From Corallococcus llansteffanensis (lineage in GTDB: Bacteria > Myxococcota > Myxococcia > Myxococcales > Myxococcaceae), in the NCBI RefSeq assembly GCF_003612055.1, contig NZ_RAWB01000012.1, positions 1 to 44,255 on the forward strand: a stretch of 44,255 nucleotides of DNA. Reading direction: 5' to 3'. Positions 24,705 to 32,709 of this stretch are shown here, in pieces (position 1 is the first letter of the stretch; the number at the start of each line of letters is the position of its first letter). The notes under the pieces were generated by a model, which saw nothing but the letters and a program-made list of their open reading frames with translations, made no database searches and was not told the DNA's origin. The position numbers and the translations under genes were made by a program.

Positions 24705-25527
24705 CGACGCCCCCCGCATCGCCTTCCAGGGCGAGCGCGGCGCGTACGGAGACGAGGCCGCGCGCGCCTTCTTCGGCGCCTCGGCGGTGCTGGTCCCCTG
24801 CCCCACCTTCCGCGCCGTCTTCGAGGCGGTGGCCGAGGGTCGCGTGGACGGCGGCGTCGTCCCCATGGAGAGCGCGCTCGCGGGACCGGTGGCGGAGGTG
24901 GTGGACCTGGTGCTGGAGTTCACCCCGCGCCTGTCCGGTGAGCTGCGCCTGCGCGTGCGCCACTGCCTGCTGGCCCCACCGGGCAGTTCGCTCGACAGCC
25001 TCACCCGCGCGCTGTCCCATCCCCAGGCGCTGGCGCAGTGCGCGGGCTGGCTGCGCAGGCACCACCTGCAGCCAGTGCCGGAGGTGAACACCGCGGTGGC
25101 GGCGCGGCGCGTGGGCGAGGAGGCCCCGGCGGGCACGGCGGCCATCGCCAGCCGGGCCGCGGCGGACCTCTACGGCCTCGCGGTCGTCGCGGAGGGCATC
25201 GAGGACTCGCCGGACAACGCCACCCGCTTCCTCGCCGTGGGCCCGGCCCTGCCGTCACGGCCCGGCACGCGGTGGAAGACCTCGCTCGTGCTCACCCTGA
25301 ACGACGGGCCCGGCTCGCTCGCGGTCGTGCTGGGGGCCTTCGCCGCGCGAGGCGTCAACGTCGCGCGGCTGGAGTCACGCCCCGGCGGCGTCCGCGCCTG
25401 GGACTACCGCTGGTGCCTGGACGTGGACGGCGCGCAGGACGTGCCCGACGTGCGCGCCGCCCTGGACGAGGCCCGGAGCGCATCCACGTCGCTCCAGGTC
25501 CTCGGCAGCTACACGGTCAGCGACTGA
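24697..25527 (+). CDS. Second, mutase-less prephenate dehydratase with ACT domain
   Basis: A 276-residue paralogue of the second and third domains of the upstream P-protein. The dehydratase domain (1-185) has AFQGERGAYGDEAARAF, VPMESALAGP and the catalytic T-R-F at 176-178. The ACT domain (~193-272) has GPGSLAVVL and ESRP at 226-229. Unlike the upstream enzyme it has no chorismate mutase. The conserved P-I-E-N of the family is P-M-E-S here, so activity or substrate preference may differ; it could also prefer arogenate. The start overlaps the end of pheA by 8 bp (translational coupling). Its last 11 bp overlap the 3' end of the convergent DAHP synthase gene. Confidence 0.88.
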   Translation: MADDAPRIAFQGERGAYGDEAARAFFGASAVLVPCPTFRAVFEAVAEGRVDGGVVPMESALAGPVAEVVDLVLEFTPRLSGELRLRVRHCLLAPPGSSLDSLTRALSHPQALAQCAGWLRRHHLQPVPEVNTAVAARRVGEEAPAGTAAIASRAAADLYGLAVVAEGIEDSPDNATRFLAVGPALPSRPGTRWKTSLVLTLNDGPGSLAVVLGAFAARGVNVARLESRPGGVRAWDYRWCLDVDGAQDVPDVRAALDEARSASTSLQVLGSYTVSD

Positions 25528-26653
25528 CCTGCGCGGCCGCGGCCTTCGTGCCCAGCCCGTCGCCGTTCTTCACGGCCTCCATGTACGCGCCGCGCACGAT
25601 GGTCGTGTAGCGCTGCAGCGCGCCCAGCTGCTCCAGGCGCAGCGCCTGGGGTCCGTCGCACAGGGCGATCTCCGGGTGCGGGTGGAAGTCCACCAGCACC
25701 ATGGACGCGCCCGCGATGAGCCCCTGCCCGATGGCGTGGAAGATGTCCGGCAGCCCGTCCGGCGGGGCCTCCGCGCGCCCGATGGCGTGCGACGGATCCA
25801 CGCACACCGGCATGCGGGTGAGCCTGCGCACCACGGGCACGTGCGCGAAGTCCACCATGTTGCGGTGCGGGTCGCCCAGGTGCGTCTTCACGCCGCGCAG
25901 GCAGAAGACGATCTTCGGGTTGCCCTCGCTCGCCACGTACTCGCACGCGTTGAGGGACTCCTCCAGCGTGATGCCCATGCCGCGCTTGAAGAGCACCGGG
26001 AAGGCGCGCTGCTGGCCAATGCTCTTGAGCAGCTCGAAGTTCTGCGCGTTGCGCGTGCCCACCTGGAGCATGACGCCCGTGGGGTTGCCCGCCTGCTTGA
26101 GCGCGTCGTTGATCTCGTCGATGTGGCGCGGGTTCGTCACCTCCATCGCGACGACCTTGATGCCGTGCTTGCCCGCGGACTCGAACACCCACGGCAGGCA
26201 CTTGGCGCCCAGGCCCTGGAACTCATAGGGGTTGGTGCGCGGCTTGTACGCGCCCATGCGCGTGGTGTTGATGCCGCAGCGCGCGAGCGCCGCCATCATC
26301 GAATCCACGCTCTCCAGCGAGTCCACCGCGCACAGGCCCGCGAAGATGTTCACCGAGCGGTCGTCGAAGGTGACGCCGTTGTATTCGAAGCCCGCCGTGG
26401 TGCGCTGACCGCCGTGCCGGCCGATGATCCGGTACTTCTGCGACACGCGCACCACCTGGCGCACGCCGGGCAACTGCTGGAAGGGCTCCAGCGGAACCTG
26501 CGCGGTGGAGCCCAGCAGGTACAGCTCCGTGATGGTGGACTCCGCACCCTGGACCACGTGCGCGCGGGGGGTGACGCCCTCGTACTGCGAAGCGAGGTGG
26601 AGGACGGCGTTCACGACGGATTCCGGGGAATCCGGCTCGAGCATCACGATCAT
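25517..26653 (-). CDS. aroF: 3-deoxy-7-phosphoheptulonate (DAHP) synthase, AroAI-beta type
   Basis: A 378-residue enzyme joining phosphoenolpyruvate and erythrose 4-phosphate, the first step of the shikimate pathway. Residues 1-85 form the N-terminal ferredoxin-like regulatory domain found in the Thermotoga/Bacillus-like class (MIVMLEPDSPESVVNAVLHL start). The barrel has the signature GAYKPRTNPYEFQGLG near 155, CLRGVKTHLGDPHRNMVD near 255 and DPSHAIG near 292. ATG 26653 is chosen because it begins that regulatory domain and has AGGAG 11 bases upstream. Its 3' end overlaps the second prephenate dehydratase by 11 bp, tail to tail. Together the three genes form an aromatic amino-acid block. Confidence 0.9.
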   Translation of the reverse strand: MIVMLEPDSPESVVNAVLHLASQYEGVTPRAHVVQGAESTITELYLLGSTAQVPLEPFQQLPGVRQVVRVSQKYRIIGRHGGQRTTAGFEYNGVTFDDRSVNIFAGLCAVDSLESVDSMMAALARCGINTTRMGAYKPRTNPYEFQGLGAKCLPWVFESAGKHGIKVVAMEVTNPRHIDEINDALKQAGNPTGVMLQVGTRNAQNFELLKSIGQQRAFPVLFKRGMGITLEESLNACEYVASEGNPKIVFCLRGVKTHLGDPHRNMVDFAHVPVVRRLTRMPVCVDPSHAIGRAEAPPDGLPDIFHAIGQGLIAGASMVLVDFHPHPEIALCDGPQALRLEQLGALQRYTTIVRGAYMEAVKNGDGLGTKAAAAQVSR

Positions 26654-26750
26654 GCGAAGGGTTCTCCTGAAGAAGGGCGACCGCTCGGCATTCAACACCG
26701 TCGATGCGCCCATTCCCTCCGCTTTTATTGGAAAATTATGCGGAACAAGC

Positions 26751-27317
26751 TCAGGAGGAGGCGGGCCGCAGCCGGGTCGCCAGCAGGGCGTAATGCCCCT
26801 GCTGGGTAGGGTCGCCCAGGTGCTCCCACACGTCCGACAGGGCCCTGGCGACCTCGACGTAGGCGGGGGACAGCTCGAGCGCCAGCTCGAAGGTCTGTCG
26901 GGCCAGCCGGTAGCGGGCCTTGTCCGGCCGCCGGCCCTGAGTCAGGAGCGCGTTACCCAGGTGGTAGACCTCGATGGCGGCGGCCTCGCGGTAGCCGGGG
27001 GTGGGGTTGATCTGGACCGCACGCTCCATCAGGAGGGCGGCAGCCTCGGGCTCCCCCAGCGCCAGCTGGCACAGCGCGGCCTCGCGGTGGGGGTCCGCCG
27101 CGGAGGGGTCCAGCTCGATGGCGCGCTGGAAGCCCTTCAGCGCCTCTTCCGTCCGCCCCAGTTGCTTGAGGGCGAACGCCTTCGCGGTGAGCGCGGGGAA
27201 GTGACGCGGATCCACGGCGAGGACCTGTTCGAAGGACTGGAGCGCGGCCTCGTGGTCGCCGGCCATGGAACGGTGGACGCCCTCGTTGAACGCCGCGAAC
27301 AACAACGACCTGGACAT
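26751..27317 (-). CDS. Tetratricopeptide repeat protein
   Basis: A 188-residue cytosolic TPR protein. At least four helical repeats are visible, for example AAFNEGVHRSMAGDHEAALQ and then EALKGFQRAIELDPSAADPH; the last reads FELALELSPAYVEVARAL. There is no catalytic domain, signal peptide or membrane segment, so it is probably a protein-interaction scaffold. ATG 27317 has GGGGGA about five bases upstream. It lies upstream of, and on the same strand as, the DAHP synthase gene, with ~97 bp between them, so an operon is possible. Partner unknown. Confidence 0.82.
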   Translation of the reverse strand: MSRSLLFAAFNEGVHRSMAGDHEAALQSFEQVLAVDPRHFPALTAKAFALKQLGRTEEALKGFQRAIELDPSAADPHREAALCQLALGEPEAAALLMERAVQINPTPGYREAAAIEVYHLGNALLTQGRRPDKARYRLARQTFELALELSPAYVEVARALSDVWEHLGDPTQQGHYALLATRLRPASS

Positions 27318-27513
27318 CGATCCCCCAGGGGACAGGGTTGCGGGCCGCGCGTCCGCACGCGGCCCGAAAGGCGCAAGCCTGTCACCGGGGGTGTCCGCCC
27401 TGCAAAGACGCGTCCCCTCCCCTGCTGATGGCATCCATCGCGTTTGCCCCTGTCCGGACCCCGCCGTCCTGCGCTACGCCGCTGGTTCCAGGGCACCTCC
27501 CACCGGGAGCACC

Positions 27514-29157
27514 ATGCACGTCTTCGAGATCGTCATCGCTCTGCTGCTGGGCGGCGCGGGGCTGGCCGCGCTGTCGCGGCGGATTGGCACGCCCTATCCG
27601 GCCATGGTGGCGCTCGCGGGGGCCGTGCTGGCGCTCGTGCCGGGGACGCCGGAGCTGGTGCTGGATCCGGAGCTGGCGCTCACGCTCTTCGTCGCGCCGG
27701 TGCTGCTGGACGCGGCGTTCGACGCCTCACCGCGAGACCTGCGCGCGAACTGGCGCCCCGTGGCCAGCCTCGCCCTGGGCGCCGTGGTGCTCACGGTCAT
27801 CGCGGTGGCGGTGGCGGTGCGTTGGATGGTGCCGGCCATGCCGTGGGCCGCGGCCATCGCGCTGGGCGCCATCGTCGCGCCTCCGGACGCGGCGGCGGCC
27901 ACGGCGGTGCTGACGCAGCTGCGGCCCCCGCACCGGCTGCTCGTCATCCTCGAAGGGGAGAGCCTGTTCAACGACGCGAGCGCGCTGCTCATCTACCGGC
28001 TCGCGCTGGGGGCCACGGCCGCGGGCGGCATCGTGGGCTGGGGCGCGGTGCCGATGCTGCTCGTCGTCACGGTGGGCAGCGTGCTGCTCGGGTACGTGCT
28101 CGCGCGGTTCACCCTCTTCGCGAACAGGTTCATCGACGACGTGGCCACGGCCGCCATCGTGCAGTTCGGCAGCACGTTCGCCGTGTGGATCCTCGCGGAG
28201 CGGCTGCACCTGTCCGGCATCCTCACCACGGTCGTCTACGCGATGACGGCCTCGCGGACCGCGTCCAGCCTCGTCCCCGCGCGGATCCGCATCCCGACGT
28301 ACGCGGTGTGGGAGGTGGCCGTGTTCGTGTTGAACGTGCTCGCCTTCATCCTGGTGGGCTTCCAGCTCAAGTCCATCGTCGCGCGGTTCGACCGGCCCAC
28401 CTGGCTGGACTACACCGGGATCGCGGCGGTGGTGACCGTCACCGCGATTGTCGCGCGCATCGCCTGGGTGATGGGCATCACGGCGATCCGCCGGTGGCGG
28501 CGAAAGCCTGGGGCCGCGGCGTCCCCGGAAGGCGCCAACGCGGTCTCGCTCTCGCCGCATGCCTCCATGCTGGTGGGGTGGTGCGGGATGCGGGGCATCG
28601 TGACGCTCGCGGCGGCCCTCGCGCTGCCGACGGGTGGCGAGGGCGTCGCCCCCTTCCCCTACCGCGACCTCATCCTCTTCACCGCCTTCGCGGTGGTGCT
28701 GGGCACGCTCGTGTTGCAGGGCATGACGCTGCGGCCGCTGATGTCGCGCCTGGAGCTGGGCGACGACGACGAGGTCGAACACGAGGTGAGGGTCGCCCGG
28801 GTCGCGATGCTGCGCGCGGCGCTGGAGGCGATGGAGACCTCGTCGTCCGGCACGGAGATGGCTACGCTCGTGCGGCGGCGCTACGAGCTTCAACTGCGGC
28901 GGGCGAAGCAGGTGTTGGAGGGCCACGCGGGCGAAGGCTCTGGTTCCCGCCCGGATAGCGTGACGGCGCCATGGGGTCCCCCTTCCGCCGACGCGGACCT
29001 GGTGCGCACCGCGATGTCCGCCGAACGCCAGCGCCTGCTCGAGCTGCGCGCGAATGGAACCATCGGGGATGCCGCGTTCCAGCAGGTGGAGCAGGAGCTG
29101 GACTGGTCGGAGCTCGACCTGCAGCAGCTGCTGCGCGCGGAGGCGTCCGGCCTCTGA
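27514..29157 (+). CDS. CPA1-family Na+/H+ (cation/proton) antiporter
   Basis: A 547-residue inner-membrane protein. About twelve hydrophobic helices fill residues 1-420. The ion-binding region includes GAIVAPPDAAAA near 116-127 and ESLFNDA near 149-155, with Asn153-Asp154 the expected cation site. Conserved GWCGMRGIVTLAAALALP lies near 350. The cytoplasmic tail (~430-547) is helical and charged (RRRYELQLRRAKQVLEG), and is typical of bacterial NhaP/YjcE-like members. ATG 27514 has GGGAG six bases upstream. It should exchange Na+ or K+ for protons in pH and salt homeostasis. It ends 12 bp from the convergent ActD-like gene. Confidence 0.9.
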   Translation: MHVFEIVIALLLGGAGLAALSRRIGTPYPAMVALAGAVLALVPGTPELVLDPELALTLFVAPVLLDAAFDASPRDLRANWRPVASLALGAVVLTVIAVAVAVRWMVPAMPWAAAIALGAIVAPPDAAAATAVLTQLRPPHRLLVILEGESLFNDASALLIYRLALGATAAGGIVGWGAVPMLLVVTVGSVLLGYVLARFTLFANRFIDDVATAAIVQFGSTFAVWILAERLHLSGILTTVVYAMTASRTASSLVPARIRIPTYAVWEVAVFVLNVLAFILVGFQLKSIVARFDRPTWLDYTGIAAVVTVTAIVARIAWVMGITAIRRWRRKPGAAASPEGANAVSLSPHASMLVGWCGMRGIVTLAAALALPTGGEGVAPFPYRDLILFTAFAVVLGTLVLQGMTLRPLMSRLELGDDDEVEHEVRVARVAMLRAALEAMETSSSGTEMATLVRRRYELQLRRAKQVLEGHAGEGSGSRPDSVTAPWGPPSADADLVRTAMSAERQRLLELRANGTIGDAAFQQVEQELDWSELDLQQLLRAEASGL

Positions 29158-29169
29158 GGGCACCCCGAC

Positions 29170-30018
29170 CTACGGTGTCTTGCGAAGCGTGACGGAGGCC
29201 TGCCGCAAGGCATCTGGCACCTCCAGTCGTGCGTCCCGGGCGCCGTGCAATGCCAGACGCCGCGCGGCCTCCAGGATGGCGGCGACATCGAGGGGGCGGT
29301 CCCCGGTCACGAGGATGAAGCGCTCGAAGCCGGGCGCATCGTCCAGCGCATAGGCCTGGGACAGGGGCACCGCGCCGCCGGGCTGGAGCGCGGTGGAGTC
29401 GCCGGGATGCACCGGGAAGTGCAGCGTCACGACCCCGCGTCCATCGAGCGACACCACCACCCCATGCGCCTGATCCGCCGCGAGGTAGCTCAACTGCAAC
29501 ACATCCCCTGCCCGGGCGAAGGCGCCGTCGGAGAGCAGCTCCGCCTCCCCTGTCCCCTGGCGATGGATCCGCAGTCGGGCATCGCCCTTGATGCGCACCG
29601 TCTCCCCCAGCACGGACGCAACGGGAGGCGCTGACACGAAGTCCTGGGGAAGCCCACGCGACGCGTCCCACACGAGCACCGCCAGCATCGCCGCCACGGG
29701 GGTCCCGAGCGCGAACCACCGGCCCCCATCCGCCCACGCGTGCGATGGCGGAGCCGTCTGGTGCTTCCGGGCCTGTCCCCGGCGGCGGCGCTCGACCTCG
29801 GCCGCGACCCGGGTGGGCGGATACGTTTCCAGGATGCGGCGGGTGTCGGCGCGCAGCGCGTCCAGCCACGCCCGGGCGTCGGGGTCCCGAGCCAGCAGCG
29901 CCTCCACCTCCGCGCGGTCTTGCGACGACAGCTCCCCCAGGAGGAATCGCTCCAGTCGCCAGCCAGGCAGGCGGGCGTGGGGCGTCAGGTCATCCTCCGG
30001 TCGCAAGGTGTCGTCCAC
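29170..30018 (-). CDS. ActD-like transmembrane protein (anti-sigma-factor-like N-terminus)
   Basis: A 282-residue protein. The first ~75 residues resemble a helical anti-sigma domain (LERFLLGELSSQDRAEVEAL, then ARAWLDALRADTRRILETYP) but lack the zinc-binding H-x3-C-x2-C motif. One membrane helix lies near 102-118 (FALGTPVAAMLAVLVW). The C-terminal ~150 residues form an extracytoplasmic beta-rich domain (GDVLQLSYLAADQAHGVVVS, then FILVTGDRPLDVAAILEAAR). The composition matches proteins labelled ActD-like in Myxococcus, which I recall rather than can check. GTG 30018 has GAGGAG six bases upstream. An in-frame GTG at 30051 would add eleven residues. No sigma-factor gene is adjacent. Confidence 0.68.
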   Translation of the reverse strand: MDDTLRPEDDLTPHARLPGWRLERFLLGELSSQDRAEVEALLARDPDARAWLDALRADTRRILETYPPTRVAAEVERRRRGQARKHQTAPPSHAWADGGRWFALGTPVAAMLAVLVWDASRGLPQDFVSAPPVASVLGETVRIKGDARLRIHRQGTGEAELLSDGAFARAGDVLQLSYLAADQAHGVVVSLDGRGVVTLHFPVHPGDSTALQPGGAVPLSQAYALDDAPGFERFILVTGDRPLDVAAILEAARRLALHGARDARLEVPDALRQASVTLRKTP

Positions 30019-30069
30019 GTGGGTCTCCTCGTCGCACGAGCAACCCAACACCGCGCTTTGGGAGGAGTG

Positions 30070-30873
30070 TCACCCCCGCGCCTCTTCCTCCAGGGCGGCG
30101 ATGAAGCCGGTCGTGAAGTCCGGGTAGCGCGGCGTCCAGCCCAGCGCCTCCAGCTTCGCGGCGAGGATGGCCCGGTCCCCGCGCAGGGACTCGTGGAGCG
30201 ACTCCAGTGGAACGCGGGGCGGCATGGGGAGGCCCAGGTGCTGGCTGAGCCAGACCGCCGTCTCCTCCTGCGTCGCGGGCCGCCGGTCGGCCACGCAGTA
30301 CACCTGGCCCGGAGCGCCCCGTTCGAGCACCACGCGCACGGCGTCCACCAGGTCATCCACGTGGACGCGGGACAGCCTTCCTCCACCCGACTCAGGAATG
30401 CGCAGCGTGCCCGCCTTCAACCGGCCCGAGGTGCCGCGCCCCGGACCGTAGATGCCCGCGATGCGCAGCACGCTCGCGCCCAGCGGCAGGAAGCGAGCCT
30501 CCGCTTCCAGCCGGGCCCGCGCGGCGACCGAAGTCGGGTCCACGGGCGTCGTCTCATCCACCCGCCCCCGCGCGGCGCCATACACGCCCGTGGATGACAG
30601 GTAGACGAGCCGGGCGGGCCGCGCCCGCGACAGCACCTGCGCGAAGTGCGCATCCAGCCCGGCGTCCGGAGGCACGGAGTCGACGACGTGCGCCCCTTCG
30701 GTCCGCGACAGCGCGTCCTCGAGCGGCAGCACCCGCACGCCCGCGCCCTCCAGCAGCGCGCGGCGCGAGGCCTCCCGCGTGGTGGCGATCACCTCGCGCC
30801 CGGACCGGGCTTCCACGAGGGCCCACCGGGTGAGCGTGTAACCACAGCCAAGCAGGACGAGCGGAGCGATCAT
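30070..30873 (-). CDS. Atypical SDR / NAD-dependent epimerase-like protein
   Basis: A 267-residue Rossmann-fold protein. The N-terminal nucleotide loop is LLGCGYTLTRWAL, and LVYLSSTGVYGAARG near 91 matches the serine-containing strand of extended SDRs. LRIAGIYGPGRG and RVHVDDLVDAV follow, as in epimerase/YeeZ-like proteins. The catalytic Y-x-x-x-K is absent. Where it is expected (before LEAEARF) the sequence is A-x-x-x-R, so it may bind rather than convert its ligand, as known for some YeeZ-like SDRs. ATG 30873 begins exactly at the nucleotide-binding strand. It lies between the sigma-54 regulator and the ActD-like gene on the same strand. Substrate unknown. Confidence 0.78.
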   Translation of the reverse strand: MIAPLVLLGCGYTLTRWALVEARSGREVIATTREASRRALLEGAGVRVLPLEDALSRTEGAHVVDSVPPDAGLDAHFAQVLSRARPARLVYLSSTGVYGAARGRVDETTPVDPTSVAARARLEAEARFLPLGASVLRIAGIYGPGRGTSGRLKAGTLRIPESGGGRLSRVHVDDLVDAVRVVLERGAPGQVYCVADRRPATQEETAVWLSQHLGLPMPPRVPLESLHESLRGDRAILAAKLEALGWTPRYPDFTTGFIAALEEEARG

Positions 30874-30980
30874 GGCCCACGCGATACCGGGCAACCCCCG
30901 TCGCGCGCAAGCAAACGGCCCTCCTTCCGTCATCCGGAAGAAGGGCCGTGGTGCTTCGCGATGAGGCAGGAGGCGGGGCG

Positions 30981-32663
30981 CTAGAACTCAGCGCTCGCGC
31001 GCGGATCGATGATGCCGCACTCCTTGATCTTGTAGAGCAGCGCCTTGTAGCTGATGCGCAGCTTGCCGGCGGCGCGGCGCTTGTTCCACGCGGTGCGCTG
31101 GAGCATGGCCAGGATGGCCTCGCGCTCGGCGAGCATCGCGGCGTGCTTGCCAATGTCCTTGAGCGACAGCTCCCCGGTCGGAGGCGGCGGAGGCGGCGGC
31201 TGCGGCGCGTCGAACGGGTTGGCGTAGCGCTGCGGAGGCGGCGCCACCGCGTTGAACGGGTTGGCGTCCGACACCAGGGCCACCGGCGCGGGCGTCATCG
31301 AGGTGCCGCGCGCGGGCATCTCCAGCACCTGCACGCCCGAGTTCGAGGAAGCGCCATGCGACTGCGACGGAGGGGACGCGAAGACGCGCGCGGACTCCTC
31401 GTGGTGATGGTGGCGCGACGGCGGAGGGCTGAAGTCATCACCGCCGAAGGACGTGGGCAGCGACGGGGCGCTCGCGGGCGTCCGGCCACCGCCGCGGATT
31501 TCATCCAGCACCAGCGTCGGGTCCTTCAGCACGCACAGGCGGCGAACCATGTTCTCCAGCTCGCGCACGTTGCCCGGCCACTCGTAGTCGGTGAAGGCGT
31601 GGAGGACCTCGGTGGGCAGCTCGGAGACACCCGACATGAAGCCCTTGCCGTACTTGCGCAGGAAGTGGTCGGTGAGCGGCACCACGTCCTCGCGGCGCTC
31701 GCGCAGGGGCGGCAGGCGGATGGCCACGACGTTGAGGCGGTAGTAGAGGTCCTCGCGGAAGTTGCCGAGCGCGATCTCCTTCTCCAGGTCGCGGTTCGTC
31801 GCCACCACCACGCGGCTGTCCACGCGGACGCTCTTCTTGCCACCGACGCGGAAGAACTCCTCGTCCTGCAGCACCTGGAGCAGCTTCGCCTGGAGGCGGA
31901 TGGCCATCTCGCCAATCTCGTCCAGGAAGATGGTGCCCTGGTCCGCCAGCTCGAACTTGCCCGGCTTCTCCGCCGTGGCACCCGTGAAGGCGCCGCGCTC
32001 GTGGCCGAACAGCTCGCTCTCCAGCAACTCACCCGGCAGCGCCGCGCAGTTCACCTTGATGAAGGGACGGCCATGGCGCTGGCTGCGCGCATGGATCTCC
32101 CGCGCGATCACCTCCTTGCCCGTGCCGGACTCGCCCAGCAGCAGCACCGGCACGTCCGTGTCCGCGATGCGCTCCACCAGCGCGCGGGCCCGGCGCATGG
32201 CCGGCGACGTGGAGATGAGCACGCGGGCTTCCGCCGCGGCCTCCGCCTGCGTCAGCACCACGCGGGGCGCGGGCGCGGTGATCTGCCGCTCCGGCACGCG
32301 GGTCCCCAGGGCCCGCGCGAGCACGTCCTGCAGCTCGTCGTTGCCAAAGGGCTTCGCCAGATAGTCGGAGGCGCCCATCTTCAGGGCCCGCACCGCGTCG
32401 TCCGCGCCGGACAGCGCGCTCAGCACGATGACCGGGGCGTTGCCGCCGTTGCCCCGGTAGCGGCGCAACACCTCCAGGCCGCTCATCTCCGGCATCACCA
32501 CGTCCAGGAGGACCGCGTCGAAGGAGCCTCCGGAGAGCATCTCCAGGGCCTGCGAGCCACTCGACGCACAGCGCACCTGGTAACCCGAGCTGCCCAACAG
32601 CTCGGACAGGAACGTGCGCACCGACTCTTCGTCATCCACCACCAGCACCGCGATCCGATCCAT
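30981..32663 (-). CDS. NtrC-type sigma-54-dependent response regulator
   Basis: A 560-residue enhancer-binding protein. The receiver domain (1-120) has acidic residues DDEE near 10, phosphoacceptor Asp54 in LLDVVMP and Lys104. The AAA+ domain (~148-365) has Walker A GESGTGKE at 177-184 and GAFTGA at 224-229, the loop that contacts sigma-54. Next comes a ~130-residue low-complexity linker with HHHH, two A-N-P-F motifs and a run of seven prolines. A Fis-type helix-turn-helix closes the protein (RRAAGKLRISYKALLYKIKE). ATG 32663 has GGAGG eight bases upstream. The gene lies 46 bp after the degenerate GGDEF gene. That pairing recalls the M. xanthus actA-actB developmental regulators, but identity is unproven. 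Confidence 0.93.
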   Translation of the reverse strand: MDRIAVLVVDDEESVRTFLSELLGSSGYQVRCASSGSQALEMLSGGSFDAVLLDVVMPEMSGLEVLRRYRGNGGNAPVIVLSALSGADDAVRALKMGASDYLAKPFGNDELQDVLARALGTRVPERQITAPAPRVVLTQAEAAAEARVLISTSPAMRRARALVERIADTDVPVLLLGESGTGKEVIAREIHARSQRHGRPFIKVNCAALPGELLESELFGHERGAFTGATAEKPGKFELADQGTIFLDEIGEMAIRLQAKLLQVLQDEEFFRVGGKKSVRVDSRVVVATNRDLEKEIALGNFREDLYYRLNVVAIRLPPLRERREDVVPLTDHFLRKYGKGFMSGVSELPTEVLHAFTDYEWPGNVRELENMVRRLCVLKDPTLVLDEIRGGGRTPASAPSLPTSFGGDDFSPPPSRHHHHEESARVFASPPSQSHGASSNSGVQVLEMPARGTSMTPAPVALVSDANPFNAVAPPPQRYANPFDAPQPPPPPPPTGELSLKDIGKHAAMLAEREAILAMLQRTAWNKRRAAGKLRISYKALLYKIKECGIIDPRASAEF

Positions 32664-32709
32664 CCCCACGCCTCCGCTCGCCCTGTGCATCAAACCCTCG
32701 TGATCAGCA

